Assembly (NCBI GenBank): GCA_013076295.1
Contig: RQOL01000441.1
Coordinates: forward strand, 1 to 64,000
Direction of reading: 5' to 3'
Length of the DNA: 64,000 bases
From: Sanderia malayensis
Taxonomy: Eukaryota; Cnidaria; Scyphozoa; Semaeostomeae; Pelagiidae
Positions 1-9,970 of this stretch are shown in pieces. Both the position numbers and the translations under genes were made by a program. The notes under the pieces were generated by a model. The model was given only the letters and a program-made list of their open reading frames with translations, searched no databases and was not told the origin of the DNA. Position 1 is the stretch's first letter. Each line of letters begins with the position of its first letter.

Positions 1-390
1 AAGAATTTCAACATGTGCCATATCATCCTTTGTGATATATTTGAAAATGTACTTGACACTTTTTACTGTACTGCATATTTCCACGTTGATATGACACTGA
101 TATTTGATGAGTAGGTGTCTGTTGTGTGGCACTACCCAAGTATCATCCAGAATGCGATATCATTGATGACTGGATGAAGACAGCGTCGTCTATAGAGAGA
201 TAGCCGTTGACATTGATTTGAGTGTCAGCAACTTGTTCTTTTGGAAAGTGCTTTTTGCATTTGTTGTTTCCATGCACACGCACTGAGGATTTAAATTTCC
301 ACAGGGTCCATGTGTCATGTGCTTTAGGACCAACTTGTGGTATTTTGCATCCTGTGGGTCTGGAATCTCTGCTGATATCAGTTGATCCAC

Positions 391-504
391 CTGACAATGA
401 AATAATAATTAACAATTGTATAATAGAAATGTAGTACAGAACAGTTGTACTGTGCATTGGATATAAATTTAGCAATAGAGAAAGAATTTGTACATGTAAA
501 ATAC
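391..504 (-). other. Second candidate intron in the Helitron Rep gene
   Basis: Minus strand: donor ACAG/GTATTT at 504 and acceptor TTCATTGTCAG ending at 391 lie between the HUH segment (ending near DKPEHHNR) and the conserved VDQLISAEIPDP segment. The non-homologous filler between them supports an intron, but joining the two sides leaves the conserved frame off by one, so either the splice sites differ or a frameshift lies nearby. Confidence 0.4.
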
Positions 505-1676
505 CTGTTGTGGTGTTCTGGTTTATCAGCTTGCGAAAGAAACAGGATCATGTGTGCGTGTGGTAGTCCTCTCTTCTGAAATTCTATGACATACACATGT
601 GCAGTGACATGTCCAAGAATGTTGTTGTGTAGTATGTCTTCGAGTAGTTCTTTGAGTTTGAGTTGAAATACTCGAGTGACAATGTCTGGTCGATCATTGG
701 CCGTCTGATACGGATGAATGTTTTCTTCTATCTCCTTCCATTTAGGATTGGCAGTCATTGTCAGGAAGATGTCTGGCTTGCCATACTTCCTTACGATTGT
801 CATTGCATCTTGAAAATGTTGATACATGTTTCTTTGGCTGCCTGGAAAGGATGACGGTAGAATGATAACACGGCCAACATCGATATGTATGGCTGATTGG
901 ATTGTTAGCCCTGGCCATCTGGTTTTCGATTTCAGCTCTCTGTGGAGATGATCCATCAGGCCTCGATACGTGTCAACACGAAGCTGACGTTGATTTTCAT
1001 AATCCAGTGCAGTTTATTGCCTTCTATCTTCGTATATGCATCTACCAGATACTGTTGAAATAGAAGTGATGCAATGTGGATGGCTGAGAATGCATCCCTG
1101 ACCTGGATTCTGTATAATAGTATTCAGCGAGGGTTAGTCTGGTGCGTCGGATACGATTCATGTTTGCTGACCCCTTACGTTTGCAGTCGGCAATCGTTGA
1201 GGTCCAAACTGTAACCCTGTCACCGTGAAAGAATATCAATGGATACGTGAGAGGATCGGCAATTGGACTGGTTGCGTAAATCTTCATGAGATCTCCGTGT
1301 CTTGTTTGAACTTGCAGTTCTCTGTCGTCAGGATTTGGTGCACCTCCATTCTGTACTGTATATAGCTGCAATTTCTCTGGCAGTAGGATTATCGTATCTG
1401 CGATCTTGTTGTGGGCGACCTGTGATGATCATTTTGAATGTTGGAACAGGCTGATTGTTTGCAATAGCTTGCTGCCGCTGTTCCTCCAATATTTCACCCA
1501 TGCTTCGATAATGTTGTGCAAATCGATTGACTGCCATTAATTCATTCTGGAGAAGTGCAACGATGTCCAAATCTAGACGTTGTTCTCTTGCAGTGTTTTG
1601 CCGTTCCTGCAATGCTTGTTGCGTATCCATGATGTAAGTTCTGCATATTTTCTGGATCTGTCTGTTTCTGTTACAC

Positions 1677-1771
1677 CTGTTAAAGTTAGGGAAATAGAAA
1701 TTCAACTGTAGCCAGCATAAACGAATAATAAGTTTTATTGATAATGACTGGAATCATATTGTATCAATTAC
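1677..1771 (-). other. Candidate spliceosomal intron in the Helitron Rep gene
   Basis: Minus strand: donor ACAG/GTAATT at 1771 and acceptor after a pyrimidine-rich tract (ccctaactttaacag) ending at 1677. It separates the conserved ...GKAYHMTG segment from the next Rep segment (KYAEL, then YIMDTQQ in another frame). The 95-bp length suits a small invertebrate intron. Inferred from splice consensus and protein continuity only. Confidence 0.55.
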
Positions 1772-2685
1772 CTGTCATGTGATATGCCTTTCCATGAATT
1801 GTGATAACTGGTGGTCCAGCTCTAGCATGACGTACAATATTAGCCTTCCATGATGCCATGGCCATTAATGAGTTGTATTGGCGGAAGTGCTTTAAGAAAT
1901 ATTTTGATTCGGCAGTATCACCAGTGTATAAATGCATGACACTTTACTGGAGGTGGTTCAATTTGATCCAGAGCAATTAAACCTCCCATGCAACATTTGT
2001 TGTATTGTTTTTTTGTGTTTTGTTCTTCTTTGAAGTACTTTGCACCACAATGAATACATGTTCTGTTCATTTTTCAAGTGGTGTGGTAATGGGGAGAAGG
2101 GGATGAGGTTTTCAGCTTCATTGTTCTCGGGGACAGGGTTGTCACTTGCATTTGCTGATCTTCAACGGGTTCTGGTATCTGATTTTCATCGGGTACTGGA
2201 ACTACATCTTGCATCTCGATGTCTACAGGTTGTCCTGCTGGAAGCCTTGGTTCTGAATGGGAAGCTCTGGTTCCATGTCCATCTCCATTGGCTGTATCTC
2301 TGGAAGAGGATACTGTGCTGGAAATGGCTGATATTCAGGGGCTTCTAGCTGACGGTTTTCGAGCTGCAATTGTTGAAGATCGTTGAGTGCTGCAAGTGGG
2401 TTATCCGCATTTCCTGCTGTTGAGGTTGAAGCTGTTGATTGATCTCTCTGCAATGCTGCATATTATCCCGCACTTGATTTCTGCGTCTGTCACCGGTTAT
2501 ACTTCTCCTGGTCTTGCGCGGCATAGTGCAAGTTGTGATATGAAAAAGAAGTATAAAGTACAATTACGCAATACTATTGTAAATGTTATTGCTTGTAGAC
2601 AATGGCCTCGATAGCAACAACAATGAAAATAATTATAGCCTTGTGTAAAGCTGCAACACAAAGACGTAAATATTATATATTTCAA

Positions 2686-3088
2686 GGGTATGGTAGTGTT
2701 AAGTATAATGTTGTAATATAATGTAAATTTTATGAAAACCCTTACGTTAAACTGTGCTCGTTTCTGTTATGTAAACAGTCACTAAAATGGAAAAGAGTAA
2801 ATTGTAATTACTCTTGACATAAATGTCGACATAAATAAAGGAATCACAAAAAGAGACTCAGAATACCTATATTTAAAGGGTATGGTAGTGTTCTGTATAA
2901 TTTCGTAAATAAATCATTACGATAAGAGTAATGCCATGTAATATAATGTAAATTTTATGAAAACCCATACGTTAAACTGTGCTCGTTTCTGTAATGTAAA
3001 CAGTTACTAAAGTGGAAGAGAGTAAATTGGAATCAAAATTATTGTTGACATGAATAAACGAATCATAAAAAGAGACTCCTAAAACCTG
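2686..3088. repeat. Two-copy tandem duplication, about 190-210 bp per copy
   Basis: Copy 1 (about 2686-2877) and copy 2 (about 2878-3088) both open with gggtatggtagtgtt and share taatataatgtaaatttt, taaactgtgctcgtttctg and aaaaagagactc in the same order. Copy 2 carries a short insertion near 2900-2940. It lies upstream of the Helitron N terminus and could be part of that element or host spacer. Confidence 0.8.
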
Positions 3089-4382
3089 TACGCAATGAAA
3101 ATTAACTTGTTGAATCCAGTGCAGTTGTCAAGAATTCAACAAATTTGGTTACAGAGTAAATTTGTTAAAACGGCGCCATAAATGTTTGTTCATATATTCC
3201 AGATGCATAAAACAAAAGTGATGTTTTTATCCGTGGTAAAGAGTAGCTCGCTGAACATAGGTTATATTTACAAACCATTTGAGAACGAAAATATAATTTC
3301 GTAATTGAAAGAAGTTTGTGAAAGAGAGGTGTCCGTTATTTAAAAATCGATCAAACCGGGCCTCTTTTTAAAAGGTAAACAAAAATTTAAGAGCTGAATA
3401 GAATAGTCAGAAGGAAAAACTGCAATGAATTAATTCATTCCTTACCGAGCCTTGTGTCTTTCAAAACTATGGTAAAGAAGGAAAGAGAAATTAGAACAGT
3501 TATAAACTTGAAATATTCAATAAAAATATGAGGCCTGAATAACACGTAACATGTTCTTGCCATTAAAAGCATAGGAAGAAAAACAAAAATTATTGACATT
3601 ATTAAGCGAAATAGCGATAAAGAAGCTTGTTAGGTTATAATGATAGGTTGTTAGAACAAACAACGTTCAAAATACTTACTCAGCGATAAATAGTTGCATG
3701 TATTATCTAATATATCCTATGGATAATTTGGACAACTAAAATTAAATTAGGCAAAAGCTAATTGTGCAAATAATTAGAGGCGGGATTTCTATTGTACTAT
3801 ACAGCTTCCATGATTGGTTTACACACGTCACGTGTTTAAAAAAGCGGGAAACTTGCTAGTGAAAAGGGAATTCCCCTTCGTCCTTCAGAGTGGCTAAAAA
3901 GGTAGGAGGGAGAAATTGCACGTGAAATTGAATGACATCATTCATTATATCATGGCAATGGCATGCCAAAGTGTAGTTTGAAGAGGAAGAAACGCATGGT
4001 GAGAATCCAACTGCATCTTCTTAAATTATTTCCATCTGAAGAGTATGTATAAAGTATTTTGACTCACTGTTCAAAATGTGTTAACTCCAGTCTCATGTTT
4101 TGAGTTTAGAATGCAAAAATGGCTTGAAAAGAATCATTTCATACTGGGAATAAATGGTCACTGTTGCCATTATTATTGTGCCAACATTACATTCATGAAT
4201 GGGAATACCATATAGAGGGTAAGTTTATCAGTGAAGGTTTTTTAATGAAATCATGCAGACATATCTACCTTTTAAACATTATGAAAAAATAAGAAATGAT
4301 AGCAACTACAGAAATATATGGGAACATATAATCTTGAACTTTGTGAACATACAAAAGAGGAACAACTTTGGAACATATAATA
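3089..4382. other. AT-rich spacer, no gene recognised
   Basis: Many stop codons in all frames, no RNA-gene features and no clear repeat. A palindromic cacgtcacgtg occurs near 3826-3836, without further support as a regulatory site. Confidence 0.6.
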
Positions 4383-4659
4383 TACCGTAAATCCTCGAAT
4401 AAGCCCCCGGGGGCTTATTTGCAAAAACGAAATTTTAGGCGTATTATTCTTCAATATTAAGCCAAATAAAAGCCATACGATGCAGCCAATCAAGGAAGTT
4501 ATTGGTTTAAACTTACTGTTATTTGAAATATATTCACTAAACAACTTCCATGTCTGGAAACTTGGGCTCAATATCCTTGCAAATGGTTAACAGGATGGGG
4601 GCTTATTCGAGGGGAGGGGGCTTATTCGAAGGTGGGGCCTTATCCGAGGATTTACGGTA
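4383..4659. mobile_element. Short non-autonomous TIR element (MITE)
   Basis: The left end reads taccgtaaatcctcgaataa and the right end is its imperfect inverse, ending ccgaggatttacggta. Both ends are followed inward by runs related to aagcccccgggggcttat, so the termini are compound palindromes. The element is about 277 bp with no coding potential. A TA at each outer edge may be a TA target duplication or part of the TIR. A similar terminus occurs in many invertebrate and fish genomes (from memory); the superfamily is not assigned. Confidence 0.8.
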
Positions 4660-4683
4660 TGAACAAATATATTAGGAATAAAA

Positions 4684-4822
4684 TTTTGACCATGCATGAA
4701 CGAAAGATGGGAAATGTTGTGAAAATTTTGTATATGGAAAAGTAGATAATTCTAGGTTATATTTTGTATTTTTAATGTAGTGGTTTTGATTTTATGATTG
4801 TCTCTTTCATGCATGGTCAAAA
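4684..4822. repeat. 17-bp perfect inverted repeat pair
   Basis: ttttgaccatgcatgaa (4684-4700) is the exact reverse complement of 4806-4822. The 105-bp interior is AT-rich and unrecognised. It abuts the hairpin at 4824-4868 and lies just past the stop codon of the minus-strand gene at 4851-5450, so it would fall in that gene's 3' untranslated region. Confidence 0.75.
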
Positions 4823-4823
4823 A

Positions 4824-4868
4824 CAGGACATGTGTAAATTACTTAAGAAACTATTTACACATGTCCTG
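4824..4868. repeat. Perfect 16-bp stem hairpin over the stop codon of a small gene
   Basis: caggacatgtgtaaat (4824-4839) pairs exactly with 4853-4868 across a 13-nt loop. The stop codon of the minus-strand gene (TAG, 4853-4851) sits at the loop edge, and its last sense codons form one arm. It could be a 3'-end RNA structure or the terminus of an old inverted-repeat insertion. Confidence 0.8.
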
Positions 4869-5450
4869 CATAATTTCTACAGCCCTCTGGGTGGGCATGG
4901 CCACCATCATTGTCCGAGAGAATTCTTGGGTGGCCTTCCCACCCTTTTTCTCCCGCTCTGCCTTTCTTTGGCCTTTGCCAATTTTGACAAAGGCCTCCCT
5001 CTGTGATCTGTGAATACACAATCATGTTATAGGCTGTTTTTTTGGTTTTAGGATATTATGCAATATTTGGAAAATATTAATTGAACAACTGAGCTTCAAA
5101 TGCAGAAGGTATACTTACTCTATATCTTTTGTTGGGAGTCTCCTCCCTTCCTTGCTGTGCAAGGTGAACTTTTTGTTCCTGCCCAATTCTTCGAATTGGG
5201 CAGCACATTCCCTTTTCAGCGAGTAAATGTCCCTGTATGTTATTTCCTAGGATACAAAAGCAAACAATGAAAGAATTTCCGAAAACCATACCCATTAAAT
5301 ATGAATTAATTATTGTGAATTGTGGACAAAAACTGTTTAAATTAATTGTGATAAAATTAATATATTTGCTATAATTACTTTTGCTTTGTCACCAAGTCTG
5401 ATGACTATTATTTTTTCTTTTTGTGGCTTTTTAGTGGCACTTGTTGCCAT
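4851..5450 (-). CDS. Possible three-exon small gene, about 115 aa, function unknown
   Basis: Exon 1 is 5450-5379 (ATG at 5450, donor AAAA/GTAATT), exon 2 is 5246-5119 (acceptor TATCCTAG, donor ATAGA/GTAAGTA) and exon 3 is 4998-4851 (acceptor ATCACAGAG, stop TAG). These join in one frame to 348 nt. The product starts MATSATKKPQKEKIIVIRLG, continues with YRDIYSLKRECAAQFEELG and LHSKEGRRLPTKDIEEAF, has a Lys/Arg/Glu-rich stretch (KGQRKAEREKKGGK), and ends VEIMQDMCK. The middle alternates strand-like and helix-like segments and ends in DIEEAF, loosely like a PB1-type ubiquitin fold; that is an impression, not a match. Using the AG two bases upstream shifts exon 3 to a shorter frame with an AT-hook-like KRVGRPPK, so the C terminus is uncertain. 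Exon 1 may extend upstream to an acceptor near 5602. No family was recognised; expression is undemonstrated. Confidence 0.5.
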
Positions 5451-5578
5451 AGCGAACCTTAAAGCAACCAAATAATAGTTGTTTTTCTTTAATAAGGATA
5501 ATTGGTATGTGAAAAACAAAACATATTTACATGAAGCGGTACTGATACAAAATAATATAATATGATACAAAATCAAAG

Positions 5579-6480
5579 GACAATTTCCAAACTGCAAATA
5601 CTGGAAAAAGAATAACATAATAGTGCTTTAAAAATGGTAAGTGGTAAGTTATACACATGTTTTGTGAACATAATATCAATGGAGAATCTCATTATGTAAG
5701 TGGCATTGAAAGAAAAATACATACCAAAATGTGAACAAAATATAAATGAAAGGCCAAACTGCAAATACTGGACAAAGAATAAGATTCTAATTGTGATTGA
5801 AATGGTAAGTAGTAAGTTATACATATGCTTGGTGAACATGATAGTAATGGAGAATCTCATTATCTAATTAACATTGAACTGAAAGTACATACCGAAAATG
5901 TGAACAAAATAAAAACCAACAGGGCAACTGCCAAACTGCAAATACTGGAAAAAGAAGAAGATAATTGTCATTTAAAAGGTAAGTAGTAAGTTATTATACA
6001 TATGCTTGGTGAACATGATAGTAATGGAGAATCTCATTATCTAATTAACATTGAACTCAAAGTACATACCGAAAATGTGAACAAAATAAAAACCAACAGG
6101 GCAACTGCCAAACTGCAAATACTGGAAAAAGAGAAGATAATTGTCATTTAAAAGGTAAGTAGTAAGTTATACATATGCTTGGTTAACATGATAGTAATGG
6201 AGAATTTCATTATCTAATTAACATTGAACTGAAAGTACATACCGAAAATGTGAACAAAATAAAAACCAACAGGGCAACTGCCAAACTGCAAATACTGGAA
6301 AAAGAAGAAGATAATTGTGATTTAAATGGTAAGTAGTAAGTTATACATATGCTTGGTTAACATGATAGTAATGGAGAATCTCATTATCTAATTAACATTG
6401 AACTCAAAGTACATACCGAAAATGTGAACAAAATAAAAACCAACAGGGCAACTGCCAAACTGCAAATACTCGAAATCTTT
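5579..6480. repeat. Six tandem copies of a ~175-bp unit with splice-like signals
   Basis: The core aaactgcaaatactgga recurs at about 5589, 5756, 5933, 6110, 6283 and 6457 (spacings 167-177 bp); the last copy is cut short. On the plus strand most units hold an acceptor-like ccaacag, a ~55-bp block that is open in the commonest units (ATAKLQILEKEEDNCHLK) and a strong donor-like GGTAAGTAG. On the minus strand the same units hold ttctttttccag, a 51-bp block (YLQFGSCPVGFYFVHIF) and a donor-like GGTATGTAC. The minus reading lines up with the upstream side of the gene at 4851-5450. Both strands cannot be assumed real. Confidence 0.8.
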
Positions 6481-7405
6481 TTTTTTTCAAGAAGAAAGGA
6501 AAGTTGAACGAACGAAGATAAATATTGGAAAACTCTGGAAAAGGAATATCATCAGTGATGAAATACATGGAAATAGTTATGCATATAATAAACAATTCAG
6601 GTATTATTTGTAATTGTCTTTACTAATATGTAAAAGTATAAAATATTAGTAATGAGTTGATAAAAATTTACCTGTTTACTGTTGCTCTGCACTTGAGAAA
6701 TGAATGACACGAACGGAAATTATTTTTGGCGCGTTGCGTTGTGAAGATAATTTTGAATATCAATACCATAGCAACAGAATGAAGATGGCCTCGTAGAATA
6801 AAATATAGATTACCGAAATCGAGGCCTCCTGGAAATGTCACAGAATGCATAAATGTTGTCAGTATGTGGCTGTAAACACCCTGGTAGTGTGATTAATTAT
6901 GAGAAGAAATGACTACAGAAAAGGAAGACTTTTCAAGATAAGCATATGTAATGTTGCACGCTTCACTGGTAGAATGTATTCAGGTAAATAGTACATTTAT
7001 GTTGTAAGATATAGATATAAGTTTTTGTTGGAACTATAAAAATTATAAGTTGAAGTCATCTCCTTTCAACCTTTGTTGTGTGTAAGGTATTAATTTTCTA
7101 CCATCAATACTGCATTTTCTTCATTCTCTGTGTATTTATAAATGAAGGGTACTACAAAGTATTGAAATACATTAACAAATTGGAGCACATATGATTGCCT
7201 ACAAAAACCTAAAAAACTGCTTGAACATGCCAATCAATACAACATTAAAAATAAAAGTATAAATATAATACTACATCATACCCAAAAACACTATACATGA
7301 CCATGCAATACTATACTGTATCATACTATATATATATAAATAAAATCATGCAATACTATCTTCTATGATGCTATATCTAATCTAATATATATGTTGTATA
7401 TTATC
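6481..7405. other. AT-rich spacer, no convincing gene
   Basis: Short open frames only. The 6660-6860 part is slightly richer in CpG (tttggcgcgttgcg near 6725) and could be promoter-like. 7240-7400 is a low-complexity run of atactat-type sequence leading into the 114-bp array. Confidence 0.5.
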
Positions 7406-8262
7406 AAGAAACATTGACTGATAGGGCGCACTTCGTGCGCTGCATTTGCCAACGCTCATGCCTCTTTCAACCCTACGTACAATGGGTTAGCTCGCTGCGC
7501 TCGCCTGTCTATCTATTATCAAGAAACATTGACTGATAGGGCGCACTTCGTGCGCTGCATTCGCTTTGCTCATGCCTCTTTCAACCCTACGTACAATGGG
7601 TTAGCTCGCTGCGCTCGCCTGTCTATCTATTATCAAGAAACATTGACTGATAGGGCGCACTCCGTGCGCTGCATTTGCTTCGCTCATGCCTCTTTCAACC
7701 CTACGTACAATGGGTTAGCTCGCTGCGCTCGCCTGTCTATCTATTATCAAGAAACATTGACTGATAGGGCGCACTTCGTGCGCTGCATTCGCTTTGCTCA
7801 TGCCTCTTTCAACCCTACGTACAATGGGTTAGCTCGCTGCGCTCGCCTGTCTATCTATTATCAAGAAACATTGACTGATAGGGCGCACTCCGTGCGCTGC
7901 ATTTGCTTCGCTCATGCCTCTTTCAACCCCACGTACAATGGGTTAGCTCGCTGCGCTCGCCTGTCTATCTATTATCAAGAAACATTGACTGATAGGGCGC
8001 ACTTCGTGCGCTGCATTCGCTTTGCTCATGCCTCTTTCAACCCTACGTACAATGGGTTAGCTCGCTGCGCTCGCCTGTCTATCTATTATCAAGAAACATT
8101 GACTGATAGGGCGCACTCCGTGCGCTGCATTTGCTTCGCTCATGCCTCTTTCAGCCCACGTACAATGGGTTAGCTCGCTACGCTCGCCTGTCTATCTATT
8201 ATCAAAAAACATTGACTGATAGGGCGCACTTCGTGCGCTGCATTCGCTGACGCTCATGCCCA
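7406..8262. repeat. 114-bp tandem satellite with alternating monomer types
   Basis: Units begin at aagaaacattgactgatagg near 7406, 7521, 7635, 7749, 7863, 7977, 8091 and 8204, with spacing 113-115 bp. Units 2, 4 and 6 read cacttcgtgcgctgcattcg and units 3, 5 and 7 read cactccgtgcgctgcatttg, so the true period is a 228-bp dimer. Each unit holds GC-rich short palindromes such as gcgcacttcgtgcgc. Because 114 is divisible by three, one frame stays open through 7529-8173; this is a by-product of the period. The last unit fuses into (CATA)n through ctcatgccc. Confidence 0.92.
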
Positions 8263-8370
8263 TACATACATACATACATACCTACATACCTACATACATA
8301 CCTACATACATACATACATACATACATACATACATACATACATACATACATACATACATACATACATACA
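8259..8370. repeat. (CATA)n microsatellite
   Basis: Near-perfect CATA tract with a few ccta interruptions, bounded on the left by ctcatgccc and on the right by gagccgggttcgg, as in the later copies. Confidence 0.95.
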
Positions 8371-8475
8371 TGAGCCGGGTTCGGTCGCTTCGCTCCCTCC
8401 CCGGAGCCCGTCAAGTAAAGAAAGCTTAATCTGGTTGGCGCGCTTCGCGCGCTGCATTCGCTCCCGCTCATGCCC
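8371..8475. repeat. GC-rich ~100-bp linker element, copy 1
   Basis: Starts gagccgggttcggtcgc, contains ccggagcccgtcaagtaa, aaagcttaatctggttgg and the palindrome gcgcgcttcgcgcgc, and ends ctcatgccc. Seven copies occur in 8.3-14.9 kb, always beside CATA tracts; the 3' ~45 bp also matches the 114-bp satellite core. Confidence 0.9.
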
Positions 8476-8805
8476 ATACATACATACATACATACATACA
8501 TACATACATACTATACCAACATACTATACCTACTATAAAATCATACTATACCTACATACTATACCAACATACTATACCTACTATAACATCATACTATACT
8601 ACATACCATACCAACATACTATACCTACTATACCTACATACTAAACCTACATACTATACCTACATACTATACCAACATACTATACCTACTATACATACTA
8701 TAAAAACATACTATACCTACTATACCTACTATAAAAACATACTATACCTACTATAAAAACATACTTCACATACTATACCTACTATACAAACATACAAACA
8801 CTTGT
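8476..8805. repeat. CATA tract grading into an irregular catactatacctac array
   Basis: A short CATA tract (to about 8508) followed by imperfect repeats of catactatacctac, catactataccaac and ctataaaaacatact up to module A. No coding content. Confidence 0.85.
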
Positions 8806-9617
8806 GGAAAGTCTAAATGGGGAAAATCGTGCAAATAGCGCCTGAAAAATTCATAACTTTGACTTTGTTTTCATTGGGCCTAAGCGTTGCAAGCATGCCG
8901 AAGCAACGCCTACTACAAAAACTACCACTATTTAAACTCAAAATACTAAACAAAGCTATCACCTGTGTTCCCAATTGTTTCCGGCAACTCTCCAGGGTCT
9001 TTGAAACAATTAGCAGCTCTTTACAAAGAAAATTTAGCTCGTAAAACACTTTGAAAGGCGCCTTTTGTGTGCAAAACAAAAACACGCGTCTTCTTGTCCA
9101 AAAGTACCTGCTGCAACCGAGGGCGAATAACGAAAAACGACCGAAAATTCGCATGCGTCGCCGGCAACCCAGGGCGAGAAACGAAAATTGATCGACAACC
9201 CACGTGGGTCGCGCGAAAAGAGCCAATAAAATTACAGCAAAAGGCGAAACGGGTCACGTGAAGAGGGAACACTCTGTTCGAAAATGGAGTTCGCAACGCG
9301 AATTTGGAAGTTTCGCCAGCGTAAACCGTAGTTTTTTCGTGATAGCACAATTAGCAGAATAATTAGTGGAATAATTCAAAATTTCAGGAGAAAATCGAAA
9401 AACAAAATCCATTACCCTGGTTAAATTAATAAAGTAAACATTCTGTGTGAATTTCATTGCCATATACCCACATACAAAAAAGCCTTTGTGATCACACGGT
9501 TCGCCGTTTCGGCCCATTGTTTTTGGGCGTTCGACCTATTGTTTCGGGTCGAATCTATTGTTTTTGGCAGGGAAAGTGCGTCATCACGTGACTCCGTAGA
9601 ATATATATATTAGACTA
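8806..9617. repeat. Macro-satellite module A (divergent, short version)
   Basis: Related to modules B, C and D by shared order: aaatggggaaaatcg near the start, a lysine- and asparagine-rich middle, aaaaagcctttgtgatcac near 9477, ATTGTTT motifs, CACGTG at 9585-9590 and a TATA run at 9601-9610. It is much more diverged from B-D than they are from each other. Minus-strand open frames (8813-9226 and others) match no known protein. Confidence 0.7.
9500..9617 (+). promoter_or_regulatory. Promoter-like block of module A
   Basis: Three ATTGTTT motifs, then CACGTG (9585-9590), then atatatatat (9601-9610), then tagactagcc. The same order recurs in B, C and D, which is the reason for the call. No transcript evidence. 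Confidence 0.35.
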
Positions 9618-9719
9618 GCCGGGGGCACTCGCTACGCTCGCTTCCCGGAGCCCGTCAAGAGCAAAAAGTTTAATGTGGTTGGCGCGCTTCGCGCGCTGCA
9701 TTCGCTCCCGCTCATGCCC
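9618..9719. repeat. GC-rich ~100-bp linker element, copy 2
   Basis: Starts gccgggggcactcgctacgc (the variant found directly after a TATA block), then cggagcccgtcaag, gcgcgcttcgcgcgc and a ctcatgccc end. Confidence 0.9.
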
Positions 9720-9867
9720 ATACAAACATACATACATACATACATACATACCTACATACATACATACATACATACATACATACATACATACATACATACA
9801 TACCCTACATACCCTACATACATACATACATACATACATACATACATACATACATACATACATACAT
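9720..9867. repeat. (CATA)n microsatellite
   Basis: CATA tract broken by two catacccta steps near 9803-9815, possibly seeds of the 14-bp minisatellite that follows. Confidence 0.95.
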
Positions 9868-9970
9868 GGGCCGGTTCGGTCGCTTCGCTCCCTCCCCGGA
9901 GCCCGTCAAGTAGACAAAGCTTAATCTGGTTGGCGCGCTTCGCGCGCTGCATTGGCTGCCGCTCATGCCC
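9868..9970. repeat. GC-rich ~100-bp linker element, copy 3
   Basis: gggccggttcggtcgcttcg start, gcgcgcttcgcgcgc palindrome, gctcatgccc end; it passes through a short CATA run into the 14-bp array. Confidence 0.9.

Larger units (their letters stand above)
1..2524 (-). pseudogene. Helitron Rep (HUH endonuclease) protein, decayed and partial
   Basis: Remains of the N-terminal half of a Helitron transposase, the rolling-circle replication initiator; the helicase half would lie beyond the left edge. Reading 5' to 3' on the minus strand: a basic, Gln-rich N terminus starting MPRKTRRS (ATG at 2524); a zinc-binding-like stretch CIHCGAKYF...CCMGG (about 2065-1975); YDNPTAREIAA and DPLTYPLIFFHGD (about 1395-1220); LFQQYLVDAYTKIE then NQRQLRVDTYRGL (about 1060-950); the Rep core PDIFLTMTANPKW and EFQKRGLPHAHM, whose HAH is the HUH metal-binding motif (about 550-562); AEIPDP and HGPCG; then WVVPHN, CHINVE and KYIFKYITK, the Tyr-containing motif 3 (22-57). 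Motif order matches the Helitron N-terminal domain family. Homologous segments lie in different frames, with several frameshifts and at least one stop, so it cannot encode a full protein. Family call is secure; element ends were not found. Confidence 0.9.

Noticed and set aside
4272..4571. 99-codon minus-strand frame over the MITE
   Set aside because: It crosses the element boundary and has no conserved features.
4794..5013. Plus-strand frames of about 70 codons
   Set aside because: They are the antisense of exon 3 of the minus-strand gene and have no splice or domain support.
6853..6912. Short plus-strand frame MLSVCGCKHPGSVINYEKK after a CpG-richer stretch
   Set aside because: Only 19 codons; the Cys/His spacing suggested a zinc-binding first exon, but no continuing frame or downstream exon was found.
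7529..8173. 214-codon open frame of 38-residue repeats
   Set aside because: It exists because the 114-bp satellite period is divisible by three; no start context, splice signal or known domain supports a protein.
8813..9350. Overlapping minus-strand frames of 137 and 109 codons in module A
   Set aside because: Two overlapping frames, neither resembling known proteins; noted only as a possible relative of the frame shared by B-D.
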